Assembly (NCBI RefSeq): GCF_000002995.4
Contig: NW_025062477.1
Coordinates: 13,374,696-13,438,695, forward strand
DNA: 64,000 nt
From: Brugia malayi
Lineage: Eukaryota; Nematoda; Chromadorea; Rhabditida; Onchocercidae
Direction of reading: 5' to 3'
Part shown: piece by piece, positions 30,141 to 43,301 of the stretch
Layout of the letters: each line of letters begins with the position of its first letter
Position numbering within the stretch: the stretch's first letter is position 1
Translations under genes and position numbers: made by a program
Notes under the pieces: model-generated
Told to the model about the DNA's origin: nothing
What the model saw: the letters and a program-made list of their open reading frames with translations, nothing else
Database searches by the model: none

Positions 30141-31869
30141 TCTCGAACTTAAAGAAAAAAGTGAATACATAAGAGCAGAGCATCTTCACGATGTTTGACT
30201 ATATTATCTAGCGAATATGGTAAGGGTGCTAAATAATTATATCGTTAGCAATATCTCCTTGAGTTGCTTTTGAGTAAGTAAAAAAAAAAAACCAAAGGTA
30301 TGATGCCAAGACGACCCCTTCCTTATACCCAACCAATTACAACTACACACATACTCACTTCTCGAATGTCATTCAACTGAGCGGTGTGAAACGCCGGATC
30401 TCAGGCTGCTGCTGTTACGATATTGTTCGAATATCTTTTAGCTTTGGCAGACTCCTCAAGTCATCTAAAAATCATCAAAATTAATAAAAAGCAATTCAAG
30501 GAACCCGATCTCTAACGAGCTTTCATCCAATAGCGAAGATATAGTGTTTCTTTTGAGTTCAAGCCCATCCTATACCATCTTCAATTTTCCTTCATGATAA
30601 TACATCGATTGATCATTCTTCCACAAATTCTTCCATGTACTTACCATTAATTTAGTAAATAGCAATCGAAGTTGTGAATTAAATTCGCAAAGTTTAAAAA
30701 AACAAAAGGTAAAGCATTTAAGAGGATGCAATATTCAAGATGTATTTCAGCTCCAGCACTATAATGAAAATTAATTTCTCGCAAACGAATATTTATACCG
30801 AGAAAGTTTACCGATATTTGCATTGAAAAAAGTAAAACTAATTCGAAAGTTCAATGTATATTAATAGTACACATATTTAGGGTATGATTATAATGATAGC
30901 ATTTCTTTAACAAGCATGGGAATCCTTTATCCTTAACAGCTGCATGTACGCCGATCAACTGTACACATCCCTTCTTTTACTTTCTCTTTCTTTTTCACAC
31001 ACCATGGCGCTCTTCAATAAATTCAACGTATGTACATAGCATGGGAATTCAATTTGTCTCATGTTTTAAGCAAAACTTGCAGTGTTTGATGTATTATCAT
31101 ATTGTTCAGCATATCAGATCATTGTTTCGTATCATGTTTTCGGCAGTAGCTATTGCTACTTCAGATCAGTTGCTGTAATCTCGCAGCTAGAAGTTTACTC
31201 GAGCAAAATATAATTACATGTACCAGTAATATATAGGCATAAAATTGTACTTTGTTACTGAGTTAAAAATAAAGCAATAATATTTCACAAAGACAAACCT
31301 TTAATTTTAATAGGATTACAAAATTTTGTCTAGAATGAAGTGTAAAAAAATACATTGGTCAACAGTATATAAGATTGCAAGGGCAGCGTTTCTGAAGTGA
31401 CACAGACTGAATAACAAATAGCATATACGGCGGCAAAATAAGGCAGTAAATTTCAAAGACTCTAACTATTCATTAAAATTAAAATAACAAGGACCACGGA
31501 GAAAATGCTTCTCTTCAAAGCGGAGTAAAATTTTTACAAACCAAAAAATTCTGAATATTTTGAAACAACCACTCAAAGACCTGGATTCATTTCTCATAAA
31601 ATACAAATTGGAATATCATATATTGGTCTATAAAGATAAGTAATAATAATAATAATAATAAACTATGCAGACGTATAACAATGCGAAAAAATGTACAGTG
31701 TATCTAGGTAAGAAATATAAAGATTGAAAACTAAAGTGAATTATGTAAAGTTAGAAGCAGATCATATGAAGCAACCAGCGCTAGAATTGTAACAACCATT
31801 CTAATCAAAAACCAAAAAACAATGCAATAATAAATTTAATATGAAGAAATCAAATTTAAACAGATAATC
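30141..31869. other. Intergenic between RING gene and CEP97-like gene
   Basis: 1.7 kb of AT-rich sequence with no convincing coding exon. An AAT trinucleotide run lies at about 31641-31660. The region should hold the promoter or outron of the RING gene and the 3' UTR of the CEP97-like gene, both on the minus strand. An acceptor (tttctttaag) lies a few nt before the RING gene ATG. Confidence 0.45.
31641..31660. repeat. AAT trinucleotide repeat
   Basis: About six to seven AAT units in intergenic sequence. Confidence 0.8.
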
Positions 31870-34800
31870 TTAATCCAAATTAAATTCAATCTGGCTTGGA
31901 GCAGATTCTACTTCACCCTCATTGATACAACTTGTTTCCTAAAAAGATGAGCTTTTATACCTTCATATAAAAATTGCAAAAAACAATGCACGCTGAAATG
32001 TTTATTTTGAGAAACAAAAAAAATGGCAAACCTGCTTATGCGAAGGAATCACTAGGCATTCGGAGATATCTCCACTAAACTCATTGAAGACACATTGCAT
32101 TCTTATACTGAAAATTTGACTCAGTTTAACTAAGCAACAATCATGAAGAGTAAGACTGATAACGGTGGTCAGTTATGAGCAGAAATACAATATAGACTAG
32201 AAAATCTGATTAAACTACTTATACAGATTAAACACAATAGAGACTAGAAAATCTGATTAAACTACTTACACAGATTCCTTTGTTGGATCTAAATCCGTAA
32301 CAAGAACTTTTTTATGAAGGCCTCTGACTGTTCCACACGGATTACCGTTCACAGTTATCAAATACCCTTAAATAAGTGTTCTCTTGAACTTGGCTTGTTT
32401 CGAACTCATTTTGAAATTGAAAGTAAACATTGAAATAGTATAAACACAATACAGACTTGTCGGTTTTTGCGGACGTTGATGATTCTGCCACTGCAGCAAT
32501 ACCTCAGTGTCAGATTTCCGAATGTACTGTAATTCATCGGGAACCGGCAACAGCTTATTCATGAATTGCTTCTGGCGCTCATTACATGTTTCAGAAATTT
32601 TCTGCGAAAAAAATATCCAGTCAAAAGAAGATCCCAAATACCCAATCGTAATATACATGAGAATATTACTAAAATTAATTCTGAAACTTCATCATAGCTT
32701 AAATAGAATTTTGGAACCTACTGCTAAGCACTGTTCCATCTTCGCAATCTTCATAGCTTGCTCCTCGTTTACAGCTACAATTGTTTCAATATTATACTCC
32801 AAATTAGCAAGTTGATTTTTCAGTTTCAATATCATATTTGACTTTTCCCTGAGCAACGTTTCAAAGCGCTGGATACGCTTTTGAAGGAAAGGTACCCGAT
32901 ATAATCGCCGAATCTTCATACCTCTCCACCACGACTAAAATTTGGACTTAGTGATCGAGCAGTAAAAATTATTTAAAAATGACCAAATGCAGAAGTTATA
33001 ACGAATTGAACTAACAATGTCGAGCTCATACCTTTGCTATTTAAGCACTTTTCTGCATAACTATCTAAAAACAAAACTAACTTGAATAAGTAAAGCAGCT
33101 TTCTTCTCTTTTTCGCTATAATTTCGAACTTTGCGAGCACTCACAAATGAAATCTCGATAGAATTTTCTGTAGAACTAAAGCGATAACGTGGATTCTGTG
33201 TAACTGATTTGGAAACACCAAAAGCCTGAAACGATGAAATTATTTACCATAATTTGATATGCAACTAACTGATGATATGGACCAATTTTAACATTAAAAT
33301 TAAATAACTAAAATTAATAATATTGATTAATTAGCAGAAGGAAAATTTAAGTGCTGCTGAGAAGAAATTACATCATAATCCTTAAGTCAGACAATTCTTC
33401 GATTATTTTGTGCAACAACTGAGACTTATGTAACACATGTATCATCGTGTTTTGAAGCCAGTATTTTGCTCAGATTGGCAACATTAAAAGATGCATACAC
33501 ATACTAAATTATAACCTTTGGCCAATTAGGTGGAGCTTTGACAATGTTCCTCATCAACGATTTCTGGTGTTTCGCACTAGAAATATAATCACTTTCACGC
33601 AATATTTTTTCAGTGATAAGAATCTCACTGCACATGTTTTGAATGAGAAATGAACAGAAATTTTTGATTTTTACGATTATTTTGAAAAAGTGTACAACTG
33701 TATTTGTCCATTAATTCTGATCTAAATTAGATTAGATAGTTATGAAACACTCAGTGATGGCATTTCCAAAAAGCGTTTAGTGCAAATAGAAATTTCAACA
33801 GAAAATGATAAAAGAAAGTATAAAGAAACAAAAGATATTATTTCAAACCTCCAATTAGAATGATCAACAGTATTGCTCTTTTTTGGTGTGTTATTTGTTG
33901 TGAATGAGATTTTGCGAACTTGAACTGGTTTACTTTGCAGTCTTCTTCTACAACTTGTCATCAATGCGAATAGGAAAAAACACCAAGCAAAATAATAAAC
34001 TGTAAGATAAATTCTGAAGAACTGAAATGTATAACTAACTGAATACGAGATCTCACTGGAGTGGAAGATGACACTGATGGAGCTGATAAAGTAACCGTTG
34101 AAGAAGAAGCATTGGAATTTGCAGAAGTTGGAGGTGTGCTGATTCTAGAACATAAACTATGAAGTATTGAACAATTCTTTGAAAATAGTAAAAGAAGCAT
34201 TTAAAAGGAAATATCTATCAGAATTAAATTATACTGCTTAGGTTATCTATAATCAAAGAAAGATATTTTGGGAAATTTAATGCACAACTTTCTGAAAAAA
34301 ACTGGAAAACACGAAATGCATACAGGCCATCATAAAATGCAGCGAAGCACATACCGTGCTGACAAGGATGATAAATTATTAAGATCAACCAGAGGAACAC
34401 AGTTTTCTTTCTGTTGCGTCGTATAACTGTTATATTCAAGACGACTTGGAATAGAGGACACTGATTTAGAAAGCCATTCCCTGTATGGCGAAATGGCTGT
34501 TACTGTTGATTCCTCACTTGTCATATCATCCTTAAGTCGTGATGCATGTTCACGTCTTTTTTTCAAAATCTACAAAAAAATGAGTACGTAAAAGATAATC
34601 TCTTCAGAAATCTTGCAAAAAAAAAAAAATCATATTCCGAAGTCTTGTAGAGTTTGAAACATTTGATACTGTTGAAGTATTTTAAAATAGTTACCTTCAT
34701 TAGACGATTGTCATCTGGTGAAAATGTATGATGGCAATCTTCTGGACATTCCTTTTCAAGGTATGCACACAACTGAGCATGTGTTTCCATACGTCGTATT

Positions 34801-36287
34801 TTTGCATGGGTATGTAATTCTTCACCTTCAACAACTATTCACGAATTAATAGTTATGGCTTTTTTATGCTTTCTACTATATTTAGAATTTTTTTGACATC
34901 CATATACCTAATAAAGGCATATCGAATGCCATAAATTTTATTCCAATCATTTGGATGAATGTTTTGTAAATGATACTACGAAACTTTTCCAATTTCTGAT
35001 AACAAATAATAATAACCAGCATACCTTTAATGATTTCAGTCTCACTAAGTTCTTTTCCGTCAACAATTTGAAGCTGTTCAAGACAACAACAATAAAGATA
35101 TGGACGATAGCAAAAGGTACGACCTTCCAAACGAACACAAGGATTTCCCGCAAATACTAAAGATCGTATGTTCTTTAAACACGACAAGTGCTGAGCCTAA
35201 AAAATTAATCATTACTAAAATTAAAACAAATAATCACTAATGATACATGACTACTTACTTCATTTATATCTGTATAACCATTATATAATCATTACAGTAT
35301 AAAACACCAATTTATTCTAGTGATAACTATAACCTCTCGTAAATCTGTGATCACATTAGCACCGATATCGAGATCTTGCAGACATTGCGGCATTGTTCGA
35401 TGAAGATCGTCTAGTGTGCTAATTCCATTGTCATTTAAAATAAGAATTTTTAAAACAGGCAATTTGCTCAAATTCGGTAAAACACTCAGTCGATTACTTG
35501 AGACATTCAAATAAGTTAAGTGCGCAAGTCGATCCAGCAATGGAAGAACCTATAAAGATGTTATTTACACCAGATAATCTAATCAAATAGTTCTTTGAGA
35601 AATAATCTGTCAAAAGAAAAGAAAAATAAGAACCTGGATATGATTATAAGCTGCATCAAGCCAGACTAGTTGTGTAAGTGCTGCCAAATTATCACAATTA
35701 CTCAAAGCATTATGTGAAATGTCGAGACGTTTTAAAGCATCAGCAAGAGGTAGAAAGCTCGAAAATCGCTCCAACGCATTAAAGCTAACATTTATCTATA
35801 AGAAGAGATTATGGAACGCATACTTCTTATCAAACAACACAGATTTCTAGTTCTCTAGTAAAACAGTTTATTACACCATATAAAGCAATGAAGTAAATGA
35901 AATTGGAAAGACTTCTATATATACTGTACCCTTATATATGTTTAAAAAACGTATGGAATAAATAAAACTGACAAAAAAAACCCGCCTCACGACATGCACT
36001 GAATTTCGATAAATTATTAATAAACTTGAACTGATTGTGTGATAAGTTTATCACTTCCACCTTTGGATAACTTTGGCGCAAATTTGGCAATTTCTCCAAA
36101 TGTTTGTTGGATAGATCAATAGAAGTTTGGGTGAACAACTTGTCATAATCGTCTGCACCTCCCGTTGACGAACTGCAATTACGAAGTATAAGTTACAAAA
36201 ATGTCCAAGTAAATCAAAACAAACGAAGAACAACCTTGTAGCGGTCATACTCTGTACAATTGTGTAATCACTTTCGTCACCATCCAT
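31870..36287 (-). CDS. CEP97: CEP97-like centrosomal protein: leucine-rich repeats, IQ motif and FN3-like C-terminus
   Basis: Sixteen exons give a consistent 716-residue reading: 36287-36235, 36172-35986, 35795-35634, 35549-35334, 35196-35025, 34825-34695, 34569-34355, 34144-34040, 33953-33849, 33576-33516, 33225-33082, 32934-32722, 32601-32457, 32366-32270, 32107-32032 and 31938-31870. The first 250 residues are leucine-rich repeats (LKRLDISHNAL, LTYLNVSSNRL, LKILILNDNGI). They are followed by a cap that matches CEP97: NPCV, YRPYL and LQIVDGKELSETE. A Ser/Thr-rich linker follows, then a textbook IQ calmodulin-binding motif (IQSWWRGMKIRR) and a coiled coil. The C-terminus (TEVLLQWQN, YLITVNGNPCGTV, VLVTDLDP, VIRMQCVFNEFSGD) looks like a fibronectin III domain, which human CEP97 lacks. 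CEP97 with CP110 caps centrioles and blocks cilium assembly. I infer a similar role from the LRR part only. The intron after exon 2 appears to start with GC. Confidence 0.75.
32194..32287. repeat. 47-bp tandem duplication spanning a splice donor
   Basis: Two near-identical copies, 47 bp apart, begin at AGACTAG (32194 and 32241). They run through the minus-strand donor of the CEP97-like exon ending at 32270. The second copy carries the used GTAAGT-type donor. The first carries a changed version. Confidence 0.85.
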
Positions 36288-38754
36288 AATGCAGTAAGCA
36301 TCCAAATTATTTAAATCTGAAAGTCAGCCAAAAATAATTAAGACCTATAAAAATTAAAATGCGCATCTCTTACTCTTCTTTTGTTAAAACGTAATCGGTG
36401 AAGTACTCAACTTAAAATAATTAAGGATGTAAACAAAAAGTTTATCAAACACAACCCAAATTACCACCGGATAGTAAATATTTGATGGGAGATGAACAAG
36501 AATAATTGTTGACAACCTGAAGTAACCCTCTCCTTTTCAAATGAAGAAACATAACCCTAATAAATATAAACGAAACCCATTGATGCAACACTATCAAAAC
36601 ATTATTCATTCCACCAAGCAATCGCCTAGCATTAAAACGCGGTCGCAAACATACAAGCCGGCTCGGGCGCTCTACTTCCCTTTCTAAGATGGCGATAGTT
36701 TGTCCTCATATTTTTTAAGTTTAGTAATCCAGGATGTGTGTGTAGTAGTTCAGCCTGTCACAGATTATGAAGAAAGTCTTTCGTTTCAGTTTCTGTCCCT
36801 TCATATCACTACTGCTTGTGATGTGACGTGAACCAGTTTAAACTTCAGCAGGATTGTGTGTTTCGAAATAACTTCCTTGAAATCGTTGCTTTTACAATGG
36901 ACTGAAAGTGCAGAAACATTAATCCAGTATTTTCCGCACTCTTATTAATTTAGAGTACTCATGTGGGCATGGCAGGCATCTGTTTCTCAAGTGTTCTCAT
37001 TTTTATATTGACAGCAGTTTGTATTTGCTGTTCTCTTTCTGTGGAAATATCATAAATTATAATCATTTAAATAGATATAATTTAGAAATAATTGATAGTG
37101 CATAGCTAATGCTGTGTTCGATTGAAGTATTTTTTATTTTTCGAAGAAATGGATGGAATAAAGTAGTTGAGCAGACAGTTAAAAAATCTGGAAACTATAA
37201 AAGAAAACCAAGTGGTCTATTTGATCAAGTTAGAAGAAAAAGCATTTTTAAAAAAAAGTTCCGAGTTGTTTTGCAGAGTTATTTTACCACTAAATTCAAT
37301 TTTAATTTGCAAGTTATTCATCCATTTTTGCTGGAGGTTTCCTGAATTTTGTTCGCTCGCGAGATAGCTTGCCTAATTTACCCGAACTTGCATTAAGGTC
37401 GAATGATAATTATTATGGCTTCGTGGAATTATGACAATTTATTGAGATGATTGAACGTCGGATTTGTACTCATGAGGTGGATTGGTTTGTATATTTTTTT
37501 TAATGTTTACTAGCAGGTTTTTCATCATAATTAAATTTGCTATATTCTAATAACAGTGCTTACAAAATAAATCCTACTCATCATGCCGCATTTATTCCCT
37601 GAAAATGACGTAAGAATCAGTTGCTACAATTTTTGCAGATTCAGTGCGATGCGCAACATCTTGCCACCTTCATATTACATTATTGTGATTGAACAGATTG
37701 AGTACGTTCCTCCACTTTTTCGTATAGAACCGATGTTGAAATTTTGGATCTTCCACTTACTTCCACTGAATAGTCTCCTAAAATACTATTTCAGCTCCAT
37801 TAATTTCAGTGTGCAGAGCATCGTGGTCTCAGCAGCGCTTTTTATTGCATTTAAATGCACTCATGAAACTGGATACTTTGGATGAATAGGATTCTTTGTA
37901 TTTTTTTTTTTCTTTAAGATTCTTTCTCAATATTTTGTATCACTTGCATGACGTATTAACATGTTCAAGTTATCGCTAGAATGTGAACTGAAATGATTTC
38001 TTGCTACAAAAAGTTAGGTTTTTTTTTTTTTAAACTTGCTTAAAACGAACATTGAGCGAAAAGGAATTATATGACTTCTAAAGATTTTTAATCTTAAGCT
38101 GAAGTTGAGATCTTCGGCTTTGCCTAGTCTTGGATTTGCAGAACTTTTTTCTCGAAACTATTTTAGTTTTCATTCTTGATTCTTTATTTCCAAATTTTGC
38201 ACTTTTCCTATTAAGTTAATCTATGTTCAGTGACATTTTATGAGTTTCACTTCATTTTTCCATGCACATCGTCGGCAATCTCTTATTCATAAAATTCCAG
38301 CTCTTTCATTTGTCAGCATTCCGATCTCTGTTTTTTGTTTGGTGCCACTTTAGTCATTGTTTTTTCTAGTTTTTCGATCTTAATTTAGAATGAAATTTGT
38401 TATGCAGTTGTTTGTTGTTAAAGTAATTGGTCATCCCAGTTAATAGTATGAATTACAAAGTGGATTACAGTTAATAATATGGATTACAAAAATTAGTTGT
38501 TCTATGATGTAGACACACGAAAAAGTATTAGAAGGAAAGGTTCATTCTGTTATTGACTGGTAAAGCTGTGTGGATGGACGTTAAACCGTTTGTCGTTATG
38601 CCATAAATCAGTATGATATTACTCATCAGGTGGAAAAATGTAAATTGATTACTCATATGTATAGATTTAGTAATAAAATATTATGACCGACTTACTAGTA
38701 TCTCGCAGTAGAAAGTAGAAAGTTAAGTAAGCATTGGTCTCCATGAATTTGCAG
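36288..38754. promoter_or_regulatory. Divergent region between CEP97-like gene and VAC14
   Basis: About 2.5 kb. An acceptor at 36317-36318 (minus strand, tttcag) lies about 30 nt before the CEP97-like ATG. A less AT-rich patch at about 36640-36690 may be a core promoter. Several open frames exist on the + strand (37109-37345, 37583-37885). They have no recognisable domain and no clear splice partners, so I do not call them genes. Confidence 0.45.
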
Positions 38755-41700
38755 ATGGTTGATGCACAGTATGCACCACTTACTGCGACTTTGGTGAGAA
38801 CGCTTACTGATAAACTGTACGAGAAGAGGAAAGCTGCTGCGCTTGATATAGAGAAGTTCGATTTATTTCGTCACATCATCTCTTTATATGTAATGATTGT
38901 GATTATGGGTTGATGACTGATTCAAGGTTCTTGAAATATATTTTTGTAGTTTGTCCGTCATTTCTTTTGCAACCTTTTACTGTTTATTTATTCGTTCAGA
39001 CAAGTGCGGGATTTGCTGCAAGCAAACCATTTGGCAGAGCTGAAGAAGTTGCTCACTGTACTAAAGGGATTGACAGCAGCACAAAATGCGCATGCACGAA
39101 AGGGTGGTCTAATTGGTCTAGCAGCTGCGGCAATTGCTTTGGGAAAGGTGAGACATAAATGAATTCAAATCAGATGGAATTAAATTTTTTTGATTTTTTT
39201 TGATGTCTTCTCTATGGTAATTGTTGATTTTTGTGTTAATTAAAAATGTTATTTTGTGTGAGATATACTACAGAACACTGCTGATTATACTTCGCAGTTG
39301 ATCGAACCAGTTCTGACTTGTTTTAGTGATCCCGACTCCCGAGTACGATACTATGCTTGTGAAGTAAGCGAAATATTATTTAATCAGTACTCAATATTCA
39401 ATATTCAAAAGCTGTTTGTGAGGAATTTTTATCTCTTATAGATGTTACAAAGCAAAATAAGCAATTAGATTAACCAGTCATTAATCGGTACATTTATTGA
39501 TTATGATTTTTATAGAAGTAAAAGGGATTTTAATTCTAAGTTTCTGTTCGTGCATCTAGAGATACTAAAAATTTTTATTTTATATTTGGATTTTCCGATC
39601 TACTGAGGAGAAATTTATTTGCAGTCATTGTACAATATTGTGAAAATATGTCGTTCATCTGCGTTATCTCATTTTGACGAACTTTTTGACACTCTTTGGC
39701 GAGTAAGTTTATGCGTAACTTTCAAGGACTATCATAGTTTTTAATTTTCTTTGATTCTCACGTTTGCTAGCATGCTGCTGTAAGAATTGGCTGGATTTTC
39801 AGTTGTCTGCTGATACAGACTTAAATGTGCGCAGCGGAGCAGAATTATTGGATCGGCTGCTAAAGGTATGAGACTTCTTGTTTCTGAAGGCTTTCAACTT
39901 TTCAAAATACTTCGTTTTGCATTTGTAGGATATTGTACTTGCCACAAATTCATTCGAGATCTCGATTTTAATGTCATTGGTCCGTGATAGAATATATTCT
40001 CAAAATAGCTCAAATCGAAGATTTGTTGTCTCTTGGGTTTGTTTTCATTAATGTTTGGGATTATTCTTAGTGTGATTGTTTTCTTGACTTTTTAGTTTCG
40101 TTTTTTTTATTCTTTTTTTTTATCTTGTAGTTTTTCTTGTAGCATAAAGTAATGTTTTGCTGTTTTTGTTTTTAAATGTTGAATTATTAGAATTTTCCAG
40201 CTATCAGCTGTATTGACAGCACCAGAACTTTCCATTTCTGTGTATCTTCCCGAAGTTCTGGATGGCTTATTCCAAATGCTGGGCGATAGTCAGCCGGGAG
40301 TCCGAGATGCCACGGAAGCAGTTCTTGGGCAGTTTCTTGAACGATTGCACGAGCAGAAGGATGGTGACAGGGTAATTTTGCTTTGAATTCTCTGGGGACC
40401 AATAGAAAAAAAAAAAATCGTTTTGGTTCTTTTAGGCTGAACTAAGTGACATGATCAATGTCCTCATAGTCCATGCTTGTGCTGAAGAAAGTGCTCTCAC
40501 TCGGATGATTGCTCTTATTTGGCTGAATTGTTTTTTGAAAATGCATTCTGCTGGCCTCCTTCAGTATCTTTCATCTTTTTTGACAGCCGTGCTTCCATGT
40601 TTAAATGATTCACAGCTTAAAGGTTTTGATTTATTTTGCATATAAACAATAACGGATTGTTTAGAATAATATGTCTATGTCTTTATTAAAAAGTTATTTG
40701 AAATTGAAAAAAACACGTAAGTTATTCGAAACATTCGAATAGCAGTGCTTCCTTGCCCATTTGACCATATCGAAACATTTTGATATAATTAGATATAGTT
40801 AGTACTAAAGGCTTATATTTTGTTATTATACTCACGCGAAAGATATTCATGGGATAGTTTGAAAGTTGCATTAAAAATAAATGAAAAGTCCGAAATAAAT
40901 AGTTTTTTGATAGATATTTGTAAATTTAATCACTTTATTTTAAAGAATTAATTTTACATGTTGTGAAATGAAAAAGTCCCTTTTTGGATCTCTTTAAAAT
41001 ACAGGATTTATTAAATCGTACAGTCGCTTTTTTTCAGCTAAAGAAATCAATACACATTTAATGGAACTGCTATCAGAGAATGCCGATATCGAGTATGATG
41101 CTGTTATTAAAGTACTTTTAAAGCATATCAAACACGAATTTCGGGATACAAGGATGGCTGTCTTGAATTGGATTAGTAGAATGCACGTTACTGCACCCGC
41201 AAAAGTAGCTTCTTTGGCTTTGTGAATATGTTTTTTGGCGGAATACTGTTTTTTCTTTTTATTGGCTACGATATGTCCGGTTGTAAAAGTTTTTAAAATA
41301 TATTTTGAATTCTGATGTGTCTTCAAAATTTTTTAGTGTTTTAGCAGTAATTTACGATTTTTTTTATTTTATTCGTGTATTTGAAACGTTTAAAATTCTT
41401 ACGGTTATATTGTTTATTCACAAGCGAACTTTTTTGGATACTGGATAATTTGCCCTCATGACATTACTACTAACCGTTTAGAATTAGGAGTTTGTCTATA
41501 GATTCTTATATACCGTAAATGCGGTAAAGTTATGTTTTTTCTGAAATTAATTAAGAAAAAGCTATGAAATTCATTGAATTTGTGGTAAAAATAATATTCT
41601 TCGTACTTTCTAATTAAAAACGAATTCATTTTCAGTTGTTTTCGTACATGGACCGTGTATTCCCAGTACTGCTTTCTCTACTATCCGATACATGTGATGA

Positions 41701-43301
41701 TGTGTTATTGCTGGATTTGCAATTACTTTCCGATATATGCGAAGGCAAAAATACTAGTGGTGTTGAGCTTCAGGAGCTTAATCTTAACGAAAATATCTTG
41801 AAACAGGTCTTTGCTTTTGCATTGTAGTTTTATGACTGACTTTTTTTCCTTTTACTAGTCGAATTAGAACTAAGGGAAGGAATCATAAGGGAAATGTTTT
41901 CCTTTTGTTTGTATTTTTTAAAAAACTATTTTAATGTTTTAGCTTTCAGGCATATCGCCATATTTAGTGAAATTCACATCAAGCTTATTAGCAATGTTTC
42001 GAAGTGATAAGGCCTTGCTCAATGATAGAGGTGTCTTGATCGTCAGGTAACTTTGGGGTTTTTTGGTATATTTCCATTTTGAAGATGGTAAGTTTCATAA
42101 GACAATGCTTTTAGAGTTTAAGAATATTTTTGTAGGCAGTTATGTATTCTACTCGGATCCGGATCCATCTATCGCTGTTTGTCAGTTCTTTTACTAAATG
42201 ATAGTGATACGGGATTCATATCTCAAATGGTTGCTTTACTAAATGGGATACTGCTCACTTCTAGTGAGCTATTCGAGTTAAGGAAGCAATTAAGAACACT
42301 GGAATCTGAAGCAAGTCTTTTTTCCTAATCTCTAATTTGATTTTTTTTTTTTTTTTCATAGGTTCCCATATACATCTATGCTACAATTAAGAATAGATCT
42401 CACGAAACTTCTCAGGGCAACATGATCATGATCATCGATCATTTAAATGCAAACTTCCTCAAGAGAGCAATAACTTAGAGTTTTAAAGACTTGCATAAAT
42501 CTCTTCGAATCTTTATATCGTACATGGGCTTTCCAACCTATCGCATTACTTGGCTTGTGTGTGTTATCGCAAAACTACGAACATGCAAGTATACTGGTAC
42601 GGCATCTATGGAAAGTCGATGTTACGGTTGATGTGCTTATTGAAATTGATCGACTTGTACAGCTTATCGAAAGTCCCATACTTTCATGTATGTTTCGGAT
42701 CGAAATTTGAAAGTTTTTGTATTATAAAAATTCTGAAAAGCTATTTAAATAAAGTTATTAACTTTAAGCTTGAAGTCTAAATTTTGCTTGAAATTAGGAT
42801 TAACACGTGAAAGTCCTTCAGATGTACGGCTCGATTTATTGGATGCTAGACACCAACGACCTCTTACAGCCGTTCTTTCAGCTCTTCTAATGATATTGCC
42901 TCAAACCGATGCTTTCAATACATTACATAAGCGCATACAGTGCATTCCATCTATCGTTGTTCATGAGTAAGTAGCTATTCTTGTTCGTGATTAGCACATA
43001 ACATTTACTAGCACAAGTCCGTTAGAAAGCGAGGAGTTGAACCTTTAAAAAGATTGTCAACAGCAGTACTTCAGTAAAGTTTGCTTCAGTTTTTTTTTTT
43101 TTTTTTTTGAGTGAGTTATCTTCCCTAAAACAGTTTTTGGCAGTTTATCATAAACTTTTCTACTTGAGGGAAAACGAACAAAATCAGTTGGATGCAAAAG
43201 TGGATTTTAAACCTTTGTTGCAACATTTCTTGAGGATCCTTGAAGAACAACAGGAAGTTCTTAGAAGGAAACATCGACAAATGCTGAGTTCAATTGAGTA
43301 A
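38755..43301 (+). CDS. VAC14: VAC14, scaffold of the PIKfyve PI(3,5)P2 complex
   Basis: VAC14 is a HEAT-repeat scaffold that holds the lipid kinase PIKfyve and phosphatase FIG4 on endolysosomal membranes. Fifteen exons join in phase to about 702 residues: 38755-38855, 39000-39147, 39274-39363, 39625-39702, 39803-39865, 39929-40036, 40201-40371, 40436-40622, 41038-41204, 41636-41806, 41943-42046, 42136-42314, 42481-42687, 42822-42966 and 43112-43301. Family matches run the whole length: [124 protein letters not shown] and [20 protein letters not shown]. The C-terminal region keeps the LLQHF element. The protein is somewhat shorter than the human one (782), mainly in the low-complexity central linker. 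An acceptor (tttgcag) touches the ATG. AATAAA at 43454-43459. Confidence 0.95.

Noticed and set aside
37109..37885. Open frames on the + strand upstream of VAC14
   Set aside because: They have no recognisable domain, no clear splice partners, and a composition typical of AT-rich non-coding DNA.
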